Shown: positions 22,123-32,466 of the stretch, in pieces | Position numbering within the stretch: position 1 is the first letter of the stretch | Layout: each line of letters begins with the position of its first letter | Assembly: GCF_004210375.1 (NCBI RefSeq) | Contig: NW_027467782.1 | Coordinates: 32,663,771-32,727,770, forward strand | DNA from: Tachypleus tridentatus | Lineage: Eukaryota; Arthropoda; Merostomata; Xiphosura; Limulidae | Reading direction: 5' to 3' | DNA: 64,000 nt | Made by a program: the position numbers and the translations under genes | The notes under the pieces: model-generated | The model's database searches: none | The model's input: only the letters and a program-made list of their open reading frames with translations | Told to the model about the DNA's origin: nothing

Positions 22123-22583
22123 GTGTTACGTGATGCCGCACTGATAGAAGAACTTGAATTATTTCCTGTGACCAGTCTTAAGCATGTTTTGTACGTTTTC
22201 AGTCTTATCAAGTTATACAGCAATCAAACTGGTTATCGGTGCTGTATAATTCAGGATGTAATAGACAATATAATAAGTAGGTTCTGTTTTTCAGCTCGAT
22301 TTACAGCTGAACCTTTCACAGCATTGCTTTTTGGTAGCTCTAGCTGTCAGAGTATTTATGTGGCTGGTGAAGTTGGGATGTTTGTCAAAGATTACCCCTT
22401 CTTTAGGTACTTTTTTGTTTCTTCTTGCCTGTTGATAATGGCGATGTCCCGCCCTCATCAGCTCATCAATTTTGAGTATGTACAACATGGCCGTGGATTT
22501 GAAAGATTATTTACCATCCACTATGGCTCCACCAATTCTTCACACTGTTAAAGAATGGTTTCACCAAAATGTCGATGATAAAG
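22123..22583 (+). other. Candidate coding exon of an unrecognised gene (copy A)
   Basis: Preceded by an acceptor-like tgcatatgctgtag and followed by a donor-like aaag/gttagt. The reading VLRDAALIEELELFPVTSLK leads to a hydrophobic stretch (TALLLVALAVRVFMWLVKLG in copy B) and then VDNGDVPPSSAHQFLSMYNM. The C-terminal part, AVDLKDYLPSTMAPPILHTV and KEWFHQNVDDK, is in frame in copy A. Copy A has an extra T at about 22330 that breaks the hydrophobic stretch; copy B has an extra G at about 51381 that breaks the C-terminal part. A frame open over both halves therefore needs both copies. I do not recognise the family. Confidence 0.4.
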
Positions 22584-22910
22584 GTTAGTACTAAGCAGTT
22601 TGTTGAACTGTCAAGGCGAGCTACATCCTTAACGTAGTTGTTTAAGAGAGCTAGTGATCCAGTCTAATTGTCAGATTCCATATTCAACTAACCATATGTC
22701 AATGTAGCAAGCTAGTTTACTCCAACTCAACGTAGTCATGGTCACTAACATGGTTCCTAATCAAAGTAATGTTCCTCTTCATTCTAGAAACCTATGAACA
22801 GACCAGGTTTTCTCTATTTCGTATGATATGGTTAGCAATACCACCTTGCGAACAGTTGGGCTCAAACTAGAAGTGGTCATTTACTGTTTTTACATCTTTC
22901 CATTACACAG

Positions 22911-22967
22911 TTTGATGCAAAGGTGTGGTGGATGCTCAGAGCTTTGACAAACACACCTCTTCATGAG
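22911..22967 (+). other. Candidate 57 bp exon downstream (copy A)
   Basis: A good acceptor (ctttccattacacag at 22910) is followed by FDAKVWWMLRALTNTPLHE and a donor-like gag/gtattt at 22967. It has the same strand as the exon ending at 22583. Its phase does not join that donor directly, so an intermediate exon or a different junction would be needed. Copy B equivalent: 51791-51847. Confidence 0.3.
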
Positions 22968-23674
22968 GTATTTGCATATTCAAGTGTTTTGACACCATGC
23001 ATGCACAGTCCTCACTGATACATCAGTCCAGTTTAGACTGATGACTGTCAAGAATGACTCAGGTAGAGAGTCAGAGTATTTAATCAAGTGACCAAATAAT
23101 CACCATTGTAATGTTGTCTGCATGCAAAAAAGCGTACAATATATATAAAGGAACGATTGTGGCGAGACCTTGTCACATTTCCACATTAGTCTTAACTCTG
23201 ATTCGCATATGCTCAACATCATACCACTGATACTTGTGTGTGAAAAAGATGTGATTTCCAGCAGTTGTAAAAAAATTGCAAATAAACAGAAATAAAATAA
23301 ACAGTCCTTTTTAAAATACAACACAGAGTGAGTACTTGTTTAGCTTGAAATACATGTGCTTTTACATATCTAAACTGTCTAATTCCTCTCCAAATTCTAC
23401 TGAATGAAGCATCTATCTACCATATTGTTTAATTTTAAATAATATTAAACTATGTTACAACATCACATTAAAGCAGCACTGTCATAGTCCTCCAGAGCGA
23501 ATTCTGCCATTAACTTGACTGGTAATTCCCAACAGAAAATAAAGGGAGGTTGTCGCCTTGAAAGCATCTGAACTGTTGTTGAAGAAAACTGATCTTTACT
23601 TTCATACCAAACCACGAACTGAGCAACAGATAACAGGAGTAGAAGTAATTTAACAACCTTTTTGACTACTTGTT
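22968..23674. other. Intergenic or intronic DNA, nothing defensible
   Basis: AT-rich. A minus-strand open stretch ending at 23463 (74 codons; 89 in copy B, ending 52343) contains LMAEFALEDYDSAAL but has no further support as a gene. Copy B equivalent: 51848-52553. Confidence 0.4.
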
Positions 23675-23948
23675 GGCCTGGCATGGCCAGGTGGTTAAGG
23701 TGCTCGACTCGTAATCTGAATGTCGTGGGTTCAAATCCCCATCACACCAAACATGCTCGACTTTTCAGCCTAAGGGCGTTATAAAATTCGGTCAATCCCA
23801 CTATTCGTTGGTAAAAGAGCAGTCCAAGAGTTGGCGGTGGGTGATGATGACTAGCTGCTTTTCCTGTAGTCTTACTCTGCTAAATTAGGGACGGTTAGCG
23901 CAGATAGCCCTCATGTAATTCACTTTGAAAATTCAAATCAAACAAACA
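23675..23948 (+). mobile_element. Major-family SINE (copy A)
   Basis: The head is ggcctggcatggccaggtgg. The anticodon region ctcgactcgtaatctgaatg carries CGT, and the B box is gggttcaaatccccatca. The full body and tail end gaaaattcaaatcaaacaaa. Confidence 0.92.
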
Positions 23949-24567
23949 ACGTGTTATATAAACTGCACACTATTCTGAACAACTAGAAAGTTCTCAAAAG
24001 TAATACATTAAAAAAAATAAAAAAAATGCATGACATGCTTGCACATTGCACATGTAAGGTGACCAAAACAAAGCAAAAGAGAGAGATTTAAAATATATAT
24101 GTGCCTCATTGACTGTAGTGATTTAAGAAAAGTGCCAAATAGGCAACACATTTCACAGTGGCAAAAATTACATTTATTATGGATTTTACACAGATGTGAT
24201 TACGAAATGCAACAGAAAATACATTACAAGCCGAAATATCTGATAATTTAAAATGGTATTGATGAGAATAGCAGCTAAGAATAGTAAATTAAAATTATAA
24301 AACGATTAAAATATTTAAAAGACTTAATTCAATTTCAAATATCACACTGAAACCTGGCATGAAAAAAATACTGTTCTGAATGATATCTTGGGTACGTAAT
24401 TAAGAACTGTAAATCAATATAGTTTCTAATGGTAACGTCTTTCACGCTTTTATCTTTATAAGTATTGTCACGTGATCACAAAACCAACAATGGGAACATC
24501 ACAAGACAAGAAGTGGCGTGATTAGTAACCGCATCTATGAAAACAAATGACCAAGTAGCTGATTAAC

Positions 24568-24760
24568 GTTACAAGCTCCGTGCATTTCGAAACACGATAA
24601 AAAAGTAAATCCTAATTTGTAAGTTTCTTTACATAATAGGAAAAACAAAACTATACCTTATGTTTTGTTACAAGTCCGTATATTTCGAAACACGATAAAA
24701 AAGTAAATCTTAATTTGTGAGTTTCTTTACATAGGAAACAAAACCATAACTTATGTTTTG
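24568..24760. repeat. Two tandem ~99 bp units (copy A)
   Basis: Units start gttacaagctccgtgcattt (24568) and gttacaagtccgtatatttc (24667). Each continues cgaaacacgataaaaaagta and ends near a tatgttttgtt motif. Flanking 23949-24567 and 24761-24936 hold no recognisable feature. Confidence 0.8.
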
Positions 24761-24936
24761 TTTCACGAGTTTTCGGTTATAAGTAATCGCGGTTAAAGTT
24801 AACATAAGCTTCAGCAGTGTAAACTTTTATAAACTAATGCTAATGTTTGAAATATTGAAGGTTCCAGATAAAGTGGTTACTTTTATATTACTTTATTTAT
24901 GAATAGATTTCCTTCTAATTGTGATGTTTTATTACA

Positions 24937-25150
24937 CAGTGGTACCTCGGTTCTCTAATTTAATCCATTCCAGAAGGCTGTTCGAAAACCGAATCAATTT
25001 TTCCCATAAAAAATATAGTAAATTAAATTAATCCGTTTGCAACCTCCAAAATTACGCATTACGTCATCAGTCGGGTTATTTCGGGTCACGACAGTTTGCT
25101 TCGGGAACCAGAGTTTACTTTCGACAACCAGAAACATTGTTTTATCAAAC
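24937..25150. mobile_element. Probable DNA-transposon or MITE fragment (copy A)
   Basis: Begins cagtggtacctcggttctct, followed by aatccattccagaaggctgt and ttcgaaaaccgaatcaattt. This layout resembles the terminus of a widespread animal DNA transposon with internally repeated 'gttcgaaaaccgaa' motifs. No matching inverted end is seen, so superfamily and boundaries are uncertain. Confidence 0.45.
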
Positions 25151-25306
25151 AATATATTCAAAAACTGAATCGTTTGAGAAGGTAGTGTTTTGAAATTTGA
25201 AATTTTGTTTGAAGCTAGTTCTAAGTTATCAAAAAAAGTATAACATTAGAGCTGATCACAAGAAAGGTGTGTCCTAGGGTTTAGCCTGACTTCTAACTCA
25301 AGTTCT

Positions 25307-25576
25307 GTTTGTTTGTTTTGGAATTTCACTTGCAAAGCTACTCGAGAATTTCTATCTGTGCTAGCCGTCCCTAATTTAGCAGTGTAAGACTAGAGGGAAG
25401 GCGGCTGAGTCATCACACCCCACGCCAAACTCTTGGGCTGCTCTTTTACCAACGGAATCAGTGGGATTGACCGTCACATTATAACGCACCCACGGCTGGG
25501 AGGGCGAGCATGTTTATGCGACTCGCGCGAACCCGGACTCAGATTACGCACACCAACGCGCTAGCCATGCCAGACC
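25307..25576 (-). mobile_element. Major-family SINE, minus strand, with 12 bp target duplication (copy A)
   Basis: Flanked by aactcaagttct at 25295-25306 and 25577-25588. The element is unusually full of small indels compared with copy B, for example cttgcaaagctactcgagaa and the collapsed head gactcgcgcgaacccggact. This looks like poor local consensus quality in copy A. Confidence 0.92.
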
Positions 25577-25588
25577 AACTCAAGTTCT

Positions 25589-26390
25589 AAAATTAAACAA
25601 AAGAAGCTAAAAAGTAATTTAAAATACAGAACTTAGTGTCGTTCTTATTGAACGTTAATTTGATGAACCTAGGTAAAACGGTTAGGCCTACCTTAGGCTT
25701 AAGGAACCTTATTTAAATAATTATATTAATAACTTTAGAGTTTTATTCTTGCTGTATTAAAATACCTTGACAGAAGATTTATAGTTTCGATCTGTTAAAC
25801 AAACATAAACCTACCACTAAAATATTTCTTAGATACTACTTTAACCTAACAGATAACGAATGCAACCGAATTTTGTAAGCCCAAAAACGTCTTTTCTGAC
25901 CAACAGAAATAAGATTATTACGCTTATTATCTTCACAGGTGTTGTGTGTTTTTTAAAAACAAAATCACAAAAATATTTTAATATGTAAAAAAGACAATGA
26001 TGATAAACTCCAGATTATTTAAATTTAAAATTAAAGTTATTTACTTATCTCTACTTTAATGATAAAGAAGATTGTTTTGGTAACCATGAAATTACTCTCG
26101 ATTCCATGAAAATTTAAAGTTAGGCCTATACCTCTTGTGGCCATATTGCTCATTGATGCATTGAGTTTTATTTGAATGTACATATTTAGAAATGAATTGT
26201 AAAAAATTAAATATACAAATATTGTTACTATTAAGTAATATAGTAACACCAGTTAACATACGGAAATAACCGGGGAACACAACAAAATGCAGTTTTTCTA
26301 AAGGCTTTTGCAACAAAACTAAAACAGTTCTTCAATATCTTTCAGTTATATAATTGTCTCCCGGTGTGACAGCGATAAATCTTCCTTTCC
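25589..26390. other. Intergenic DNA, nothing recognised
   Basis: AT-rich spacer between the SINE and the tandem array, with no defensible coding or repeat signal. Copy B equivalent: 54487-55298. Confidence 0.5.
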
Positions 26391-28800
26391 CTTGTTCATA
26401 GAATTAAAATGTTATGTTTTATTTTCTCAATCTTTAAATAGCTTTTCGTGATTACTTCCTTATTCATTTAATTGAGTCACTAAGTATTAAAAGAAGGTTC
26501 ATAAATGATTCCCGTGAAACTACTTACCATGAGGACATCGACAAGTCTGTACCTATAGGTCTTGTGAATGTCTCTGGCATCTTGAATACTCTCAGCATAC
26601 CTTATAAGTATGAGTGCTCACAGTTAAATTCAACAAAGAAAGACGATCATTGTGTAATACCTGTTGTCTTCATTTCTATGATAAAAACTCATATCTGCAA
26701 AGCAACTTTTCATGTGCACGTGATATTCTTGATTTACAAAAGAAAAAAAATGATGAAAAGGAGAAATATATTTAACCTATAGTTATGGAAGCGAGTGTCT
26801 AGGGACACCTGTGAACATCGATCAAGCTCCTTTCAGCTTTGACCTATCCAGCTTTGTCTAGAAACAAAACAATGCATTCCCGATACCTTATCCACAGTTA
26901 AGTGCCCCAAGTCAAAATTACAGTCTGCCTCGAGGGCTGTTCAGGGTGTAAGTTTGGCCTTTCTATTTGATATAGGTTAGCTAAAATTGGGAAGAAGACC
27001 TACTCGTGGTTTATGACGCTTCATACTTCGTACTGCACAAAGCAGTTTTCCCTTGTTCATAGAATTAAATGTCATTTTATTTTCTCAATCATTAAATAAC
27101 TTTTCGTGACTACATCCTTATTCCTTCAATAGAGTCTCTAGGTATTAAAAGAAGGTTCATGAGAAATTGATGTCAAACTAGTAACAATCAGGACATCGAA
27201 AAGGCTGTATCGATAGGTCTTGTGCATGTCCCTGGAATCTTGAAAACTCTCAGTACACGTTATAAGTATTAGTGCTCACAGTTAAATTCAAGAAAGAAAG
27301 ATAATCATTGTGAAGTACCTGTTGTCTTCATTTCTGTGATAAAACTTATATCCCCAAAGCAACTTTTACTTTGCATGTAACACTCTTGAGTTAGAAAAGA
27401 AATTAAAAATGATGAAAAGGAAAAATATATTTAACCTATCTTTATGGAAGCGAGTGTCTAGGACACCTGTGAACACCGATCAAGTTCCTTTCAGCTTTGA
27501 CCTATCCAGTTTGTCTAGAAAGAAAACAATGCATTCCTGATACCTTATTCCACAGTTAAGTGTCCCAGTCAAAATTACAGTCTGCCTCGAGGGTTGTTCA
27601 GGGTGTAAGTTTGGCCTTTCTATTTGATATAGGTTAGCTAAAATTGGGAAGAAGACCTTCTCGTGGTTTATGACGCTTCCATACTGTACTGCACAAAGCA
27701 GTTTTCCTTGTTCATAGAATTAAAAGTCATGTTTTATTTTCTCAATCATTAAATAACTTTTCGCGATTACTTCCTTATTTCTTTAATAGAGTCTCTAGGT
27801 ATTAAAAGAAGGTTCATGAGAAATTGACGTTAAACTACTTACCATGAGGACATAAAAAGGCTGTATCGATAGGTCTTGTGTATGTCCCTGGAATCTTGAA
27901 TACGTTATAAGTATTAATGCTCACACTCAAATTCACAAAGAAAAATGATAATTGTGGAGGACTTGTTGAGTTTATTTCTCTGATAAAAAATTAGACCTGA
28001 AAAAACTTTTACTTTGCATGTAACATTTTCGAGTAACAAAAACATAACAATGATGAAATGCAGAAATATGTTAAATCTATCGTTTGGAAGAGTGTATGGA
28101 CATCTGTGAACTTCGATCAAGCCCCTTTCAGCTTTGACCTATCCAGCTTTGTCTAGAAACAAAACAATGCATTCCCGATACCTTATTGCACAGTTAAGTA
28201 ACCCAAGTCAATTACAGTCTGCCTCGAGGGCTGTTCAGGGTGTAAGTTTGGCCTTTCTATTTAATATGATAGCTAAAATTGGGAAGAAGACCTTCTCGTG
28301 GTTTATGACGCTTCCATACATCGTACTGCACAAAGCAGTTTCCCTTGTTCATAGAATTAAAAAGTCATGTTTTGTTTTCTCAATCATTAAATAACTTTTC
28401 GTGACTACATCCTTATTTATTTAATTGAGTCACTAAGTATTAAAAGAAGGTTCATAAATGATTCACGTAAAACTACTTACCATGAGGACATCGAGAATTC
28501 TGTACCTACAGGTCTTGTGAATGTCTCTGGCATCTTGAATGCTCTCAGTATACGCGTTATAAGTATTAGTGCTCACAAGCATTCAACAAAGAAAGATGAT
28601 CATTGTGTAGTATCTGTTGTCTTCATTTCTGTGATAAAACTTATACTTTTACTTTGCATGTAACAATCTTTAGTAACAAAAGAAACTAACATTGATGAAG
28701 AAGCACAAATATATTAAAGCTGTTGTTATGAAATGGTGTTTTTTAGGACACCTGTGAAGATCGTTCAAGCTCTTTTCATCAATGACCAGTCCATCTTTGT
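26391..28800. repeat. Tandem array of ~640-660 bp units, about 3.7 copies (copy A)
   Basis: Each unit can be phased on cttgttcatagaatta, which occurs at 26391, 27052, 27707 and 28344 (spacings 661, 655 and 637). Further conserved landmarks are agtattaaaagaaggttcat, aggtcttgtg and tttcagctttgacctatcca. Another is gtctgcctcgagggctgttc. Units differ from one another by many substitutions. The last unit decays and stops near 28800-28850, where Penelope-like sequence begins. Short open frames inside do not persist between units, so the array is unlikely to code. Confidence 0.92.
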
Positions 28801-28852
28801 GTAGAAGGCAAAAACAATGAATTCCAGAAAACCCAGTTGATAAATACATAGC

Positions 28853-28975
28853 ATGGGCATTTTCCAAATATGTAACATGAGCCAGTCTATTCATCAAAGA
28901 CTTTAATTTCAAGTCTAATCTAAATCAACTTAATCATAAAGCCTTAATGGCCAGTTTCGGTGTTAAACATCATAT
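28853..28975 (+). mobile_element. Penelope-like reverse-transcriptase fragment (copy A)
   Basis: gcatgggcattttccaaata through aaagccttaatggccagttt matches the start of the Penelope-like element at 58537-58650 with a few differences. The encoded segment corresponds to FSKYVT...NQLNHKTLMASFDV. It is too short to function. Confidence 0.8.
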
Positions 28976-29275
28976 TTTAATACCCGTAACTTACAGCGCC
29001 GGATTAAGGTTTAATGGGGCTTGGGGTAATATTTTAAAATAATACTAATAATTATTCACTCTTGTTTCTATTCTTCTATATTCACGAACTATAATTTATT
29101 TATTTGGGTGACATGTGCATTAATATGGTACTGGTGGTTGGTAAAGGGTAACTAAAAGAAAGATGTTGAAGGTAAAACCACCAAGAAAGTTAACTATATA
29201 TTTTGTTTTATATACTATTGTCGAAACGGACAATGCTATCTTCAGGTATAACTAACTGAACGAGCAACTTGTCTA
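28976..29275. other. Sequence up to the assembly gap; possible hAT end (copy A)
   Basis: cagcgccggattaaggttta at about 28994 resembles the terminal sequence of some hAT elements, but no partner end is seen. The remainder is AT-rich and unrecognised. Copy B equivalent: 57901-58209 (motif at 57925), continuing uninterrupted into the right flank. Confidence 0.35.
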
Positions 29276-29775
29276 NNNNNNNNNNNNNNNNNNNNNNNNN
29301 NNNNNNNNNNNNNNNNNNNNNNNNNNNNNNNNNNNNNNNNNNNNNNNNNNNNNNNNNNNNNNNNNNNNNNNNNNNNNNNNNNNNNNNNNNNNNNNNNNNN
29401 NNNNNNNNNNNNNNNNNNNNNNNNNNNNNNNNNNNNNNNNNNNNNNNNNNNNNNNNNNNNNNNNNNNNNNNNNNNNNNNNNNNNNNNNNNNNNNNNNNNN
29501 NNNNNNNNNNNNNNNNNNNNNNNNNNNNNNNNNNNNNNNNNNNNNNNNNNNNNNNNNNNNNNNNNNNNNNNNNNNNNNNNNNNNNNNNNNNNNNNNNNNN
29601 NNNNNNNNNNNNNNNNNNNNNNNNNNNNNNNNNNNNNNNNNNNNNNNNNNNNNNNNNNNNNNNNNNNNNNNNNNNNNNNNNNNNNNNNNNNNNNNNNNNN
29701 NNNNNNNNNNNNNNNNNNNNNNNNNNNNNNNNNNNNNNNNNNNNNNNNNNNNNNNNNNNNNNNNNNNNNNNNNNN
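29276..29775. other. Assembly gap of exactly 500 N
   Basis: A run of exactly 500 ambiguous bases, a round number typical of a scaffolder placeholder and not a measured distance. The sequence left of it ends, and the sequence right of it begins, inside the same locus, so the gap probably joins two overlapping contigs. Apparent open frames across the N run are meaningless. Confidence 0.99.
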
Positions 29776-29813
29776 TTCTTCTTCGTGTCTTAACTATCCT
29801 TGCAAAACGTCCG

Positions 29814-29930
29814 GACTGGTACGGCGGACTAACTGCTTGAAACCGGATTTTGATATCCGAGGTTATGCAGAGCACAGATAGCCATTGTGTAGCTTTGTGC
29901 TTAATTCAATTAATCATTCAATCAATCAAG
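29814..29930 (+). mobile_element. Short tRNA-derived SINE, second family (copy B)
   Basis: Equivalent of 2281-2397, with small indels (gaggttatgcagagcacag in place of gaggtgtgcggagcacag). It lies immediately right of the N gap, so the contig end sits just upstream of a dispersed repeat. Confidence 0.65.
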
Positions 29931-30010
29931 TATTTGCAAAATTTATCCTAAGTCTGCTGTATATTAACGATCCTTAAACTTTAATCTGCAGAGCATAAAT
30001 TTCCTTTATA

Positions 30011-31158
30011 TACTCTTCAAAAAAAGAAACGCAAAAGGGATATTTTTTTGTTATTTTAAATAGAAATATATGTAATAACGTTACAAGCTCAAAGTATGTG
30101 ATGTTACACGTGTTAAGGCACTGATCGTCAGACCAAAGTGACAATAAAAGTTGTGCACTTTGAAAACGGAGGAAAACATCGGATTTTTCGCCAAACGCGC
30201 ATGCGTGACCAATAAATTTGTTGCATGTTCTGCAAGTGCAACATGTGCAAAATCTATAAAGTGACGGGTTCTCGGTTTCCATAGCTCAGTGTTAAGCCAC
30301 CGACACGCAATACAGCTTCGCCAAGACTGACTGAAGCACAACGCAACAACACCATTGATCGCTTGGAAGCAGGCGAATCTCGATCAGATGTTGCCAGAGC
30401 TGTGAATGTCCACAAAAGCACCATCACAAGGCTATGGAATTGTCACCAACAACATGGATTAACTCGTGACCGTCCACGATCTGGCAGACCTCGTGTGACC
30501 ACGCCCGCACAAGATCGCTACATTCGGTTACGTCACCTTCGGGATAGGACCACCACTGCGACGTCTACTGCCTCAAGAGACCTTTTGCACATTCGAGGGA
30601 ATCTTACGGCTCAACGATACGTCGACGAGATTCTAAGACCCCATGTGAAACCCATCATGGTGAACTTCAATGACGTTTTTCAACATGACAACGCCCGTCC
30701 TCACACATCCCGACTCACCACTGTCTTCTTGAGACACCACAACATCAACGTTCTTTCCTGGCTCTCCAGATCACCACATTTAAGCCCCATCGAACATCTT
30801 TGGGACGAGTTCGACCGACGTCTGCGACGGAGACAACCTCAACCGCAGACTCTACCTCAGCTTGCGGCAGCTTTGCAGGCTGAGTGGACAGCCATTCCAT
30901 AGGCGAAGTCATTCGTCATATCAACGCTTTAACGTCCAGGTCAGATGTCAAGTAGTTATTGATGCCTACGGTAAGCATACAATAACTGACGTTGAGTGAC
31001 GTTAAACTTCAACTGAGCGTGGACTTCGCCTTTGCAGACTTTTTGGATGTTCAGCAGTGAATGTGCAGTTTCACACATGTCAAACAGAACTACCTGAAAT
31101 AAACTTGTTAACAATTTGTCTCATATTTTGCCTTTTGCGTTTCTTTTTTTGAAGAGTA
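30011..31158 (+). mobile_element. Tc1-type DNA transposon, internally deleted (copy B)
   Basis: Allelic or duplicate counterpart of 2478-3622, with the same inverted terminal repeats, the same TA flanks and the same internal deletion. It has a cluster of differences from copy A in its last ~200 bp of coding sequence. Confidence 0.93.
30285..30902 (+). pseudogene. Tc1-family transposase with central deletion, truncated (copy B)
   Basis: Same remnant as 2751-3452: HTH, GRPR motif, central deletion removing the first catalytic Asp, then FQHDNARPH and SPIEHLWDE. Here the frame ends early with TAG at 30900-30902, after the WTAIP residues. The cause is a cluster of substitutions and indels between about 30897 and 31010 that copy A lacks. 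No in-frame ATG precedes the HTH. Confidence 0.88.
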
Positions 31159-31641
31159 TATTAAGTAAAGTATCTGAAACCAAGTGATTCATCAACAGTC
31201 ACCTAGAAATATCTGTTTCAATGAAATCCAAACCTCATCAGTAAATTGTGACTATTAAAAAGATAAAAGAAAACAAGAGTTGTGGTATTTTATGGATGGT
31301 GTTTTTTGATCATACCACTATATTTTATTGAAATTTCTAGAATATTTAAAATTGGTGCCATTCACGTATTGTTGAGAATTATTCATCCAAACAAGCTGTT
31401 TAAAATGATAAAAACTTGAAACCTAATTTACCACTTGTCATTGAGTTACACTGATTACAAAGATTCCACTTGCCATTTTCAAAGTTGTATGTTTAATTAC
31501 ATTTTTTCTTTAAATTCTTTTTTACTTTTGTAATTTAAACTTGTCTAGGTTTTAAAATGGATTCATGCTATTAAATGAGTAATGGTTACATGAAGCTACA
31601 AGCCATGTCCTTAAACAATCTTAGTATTTTCGAAAACAGAG

Positions 31642-31912
31642 GGCCTGGCATGGCCAAGCGCGTAAGGCGTGCGACTCTCAAAATCGAGGGTCGCGGGTTC
31701 GCGCCCGCGTCGCGCTAAACATGCTCGCCCTCCCAGCCGTGGGGCGTTATAATGTTACGGTCAATCCCACTATTCGTTGGTAAAAGAGTATCCCAAGAGT
31801 TGGCGGTGGGTGGTGATGACTAGCTGCCTTCCCTCTAGTCTTACACTGCTAAATTAGGGACGGCTAGCACAGATAGCCCTCGAGTAGCTTTGTGCGAAAT
31901 TCAAAACAAACG
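31642..31912 (+). mobile_element. tRNA-derived SINE, major family (copy B)
   Basis: Counterpart of 4106-4378 with the same head, body and tail. Small differences (ctctcaaaatcgagg; ggggcgttataatgttacgg) look like a mix of alleles and sequencing error. Confidence 0.9.
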
Positions 31913-32270
31913 ATCAAAAACAGAGTTTAAAATTTCTGAGAAATATTTTCTCTATCGTGACTCAGGAAACTTTTAAAAGTAAAGATATCAGTAACTTCTA
32001 GAAGCGGGGTGAATGATTCTCATGTTGTCAATTTGTACCCACTTCTTCTGGTTTTTTTATTAGGATTCTTCTTCTGTTTGTTTCTACTGTCCTGTCACGG
32101 GTGTTGATACATAATTGACGTAAGAAACGTCTTTCATAGCTGTGTTGAATTTCGTTTACTATTTGTTTAATGGCTTTAGTGAATTCATTATAACTGTTTT
32201 TGCATTTCTGATTTCTTCCTAGTTAACTTGTAAAACTTCGTACTTCAAAGTATTAATAGAGATTGTTTGA

Positions 32271-32466
32271 AGCATGGCCAGGTGGTTAAGGCACTCAACT
32301 CGCAATCTGAGGGTCGAGGATTCGAATCCCCTTCACACAAATATGGTCGCCCTTTCAGCTGTGTTGGTAAAAATAGGGCGTTATAATGTGACGGTCAACT
32401 TAACTATTCGTTGGTAAAAGAGTAGCGCAAGAGTTAATGGGAATGAACTAGTCTTACACAGATAAA
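32271..32466 (+). mobile_element. tRNA-derived SINE, truncated body (copy B)
   Basis: Counterpart of 4736-4925. The two copies differ more than usual just downstream: copy B has about 30 extra bases at 32480-32540 relative to copy A 4935-4975. Confidence 0.8.

Larger units (their letters stand above)
2243..29275. repeat. Copy A of a 27-28 kb direct duplication (probable haplotype or contig overlap)
   Basis: Every element here recurs in the same order and orientation in 29776-58209. The match begins with ttcttcttcgtgtctta at 2243, which is the first sequence after the N gap at 29776. It ends with gagcaacttgtcta at 29275, the last bases before the gap, equivalent to 58209. Most of the copy is nearly identical to copy B apart from homopolymer-length differences. 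A more divergent island and several structural differences also exist. Copy A is about 1.4 kb shorter, mainly because it lacks a 474 bp insertion and carries a ~713 bp deletion. Confidence 0.95.

Noticed and set aside
23463-23684. Minus-strand open stretch with LMAEFALEDYDSAAL, faintly like a segment of the NELF-B elongation factor
   Set aside because: The similarity covers only about nine residues, nothing upstream or downstream supports the family, and the stretch runs into a SINE in copy B.
26564-26782. 72-codon open stretch inside the tandem array
   Set aside because: The frame is not kept in the other units of the same array, so it is not a conserved product.
26391-28800. CRISPR-like or other spaced-repeat system
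   Set aside because: The repeats are whole ~655 bp satellite-like units in a eukaryotic context with no short-repeat and spacer pattern and no cas-like genes.
29269-29875. Two long open frames across the N gap
   Set aside because: They consist almost entirely of ambiguous bases and are artefacts of translating N.
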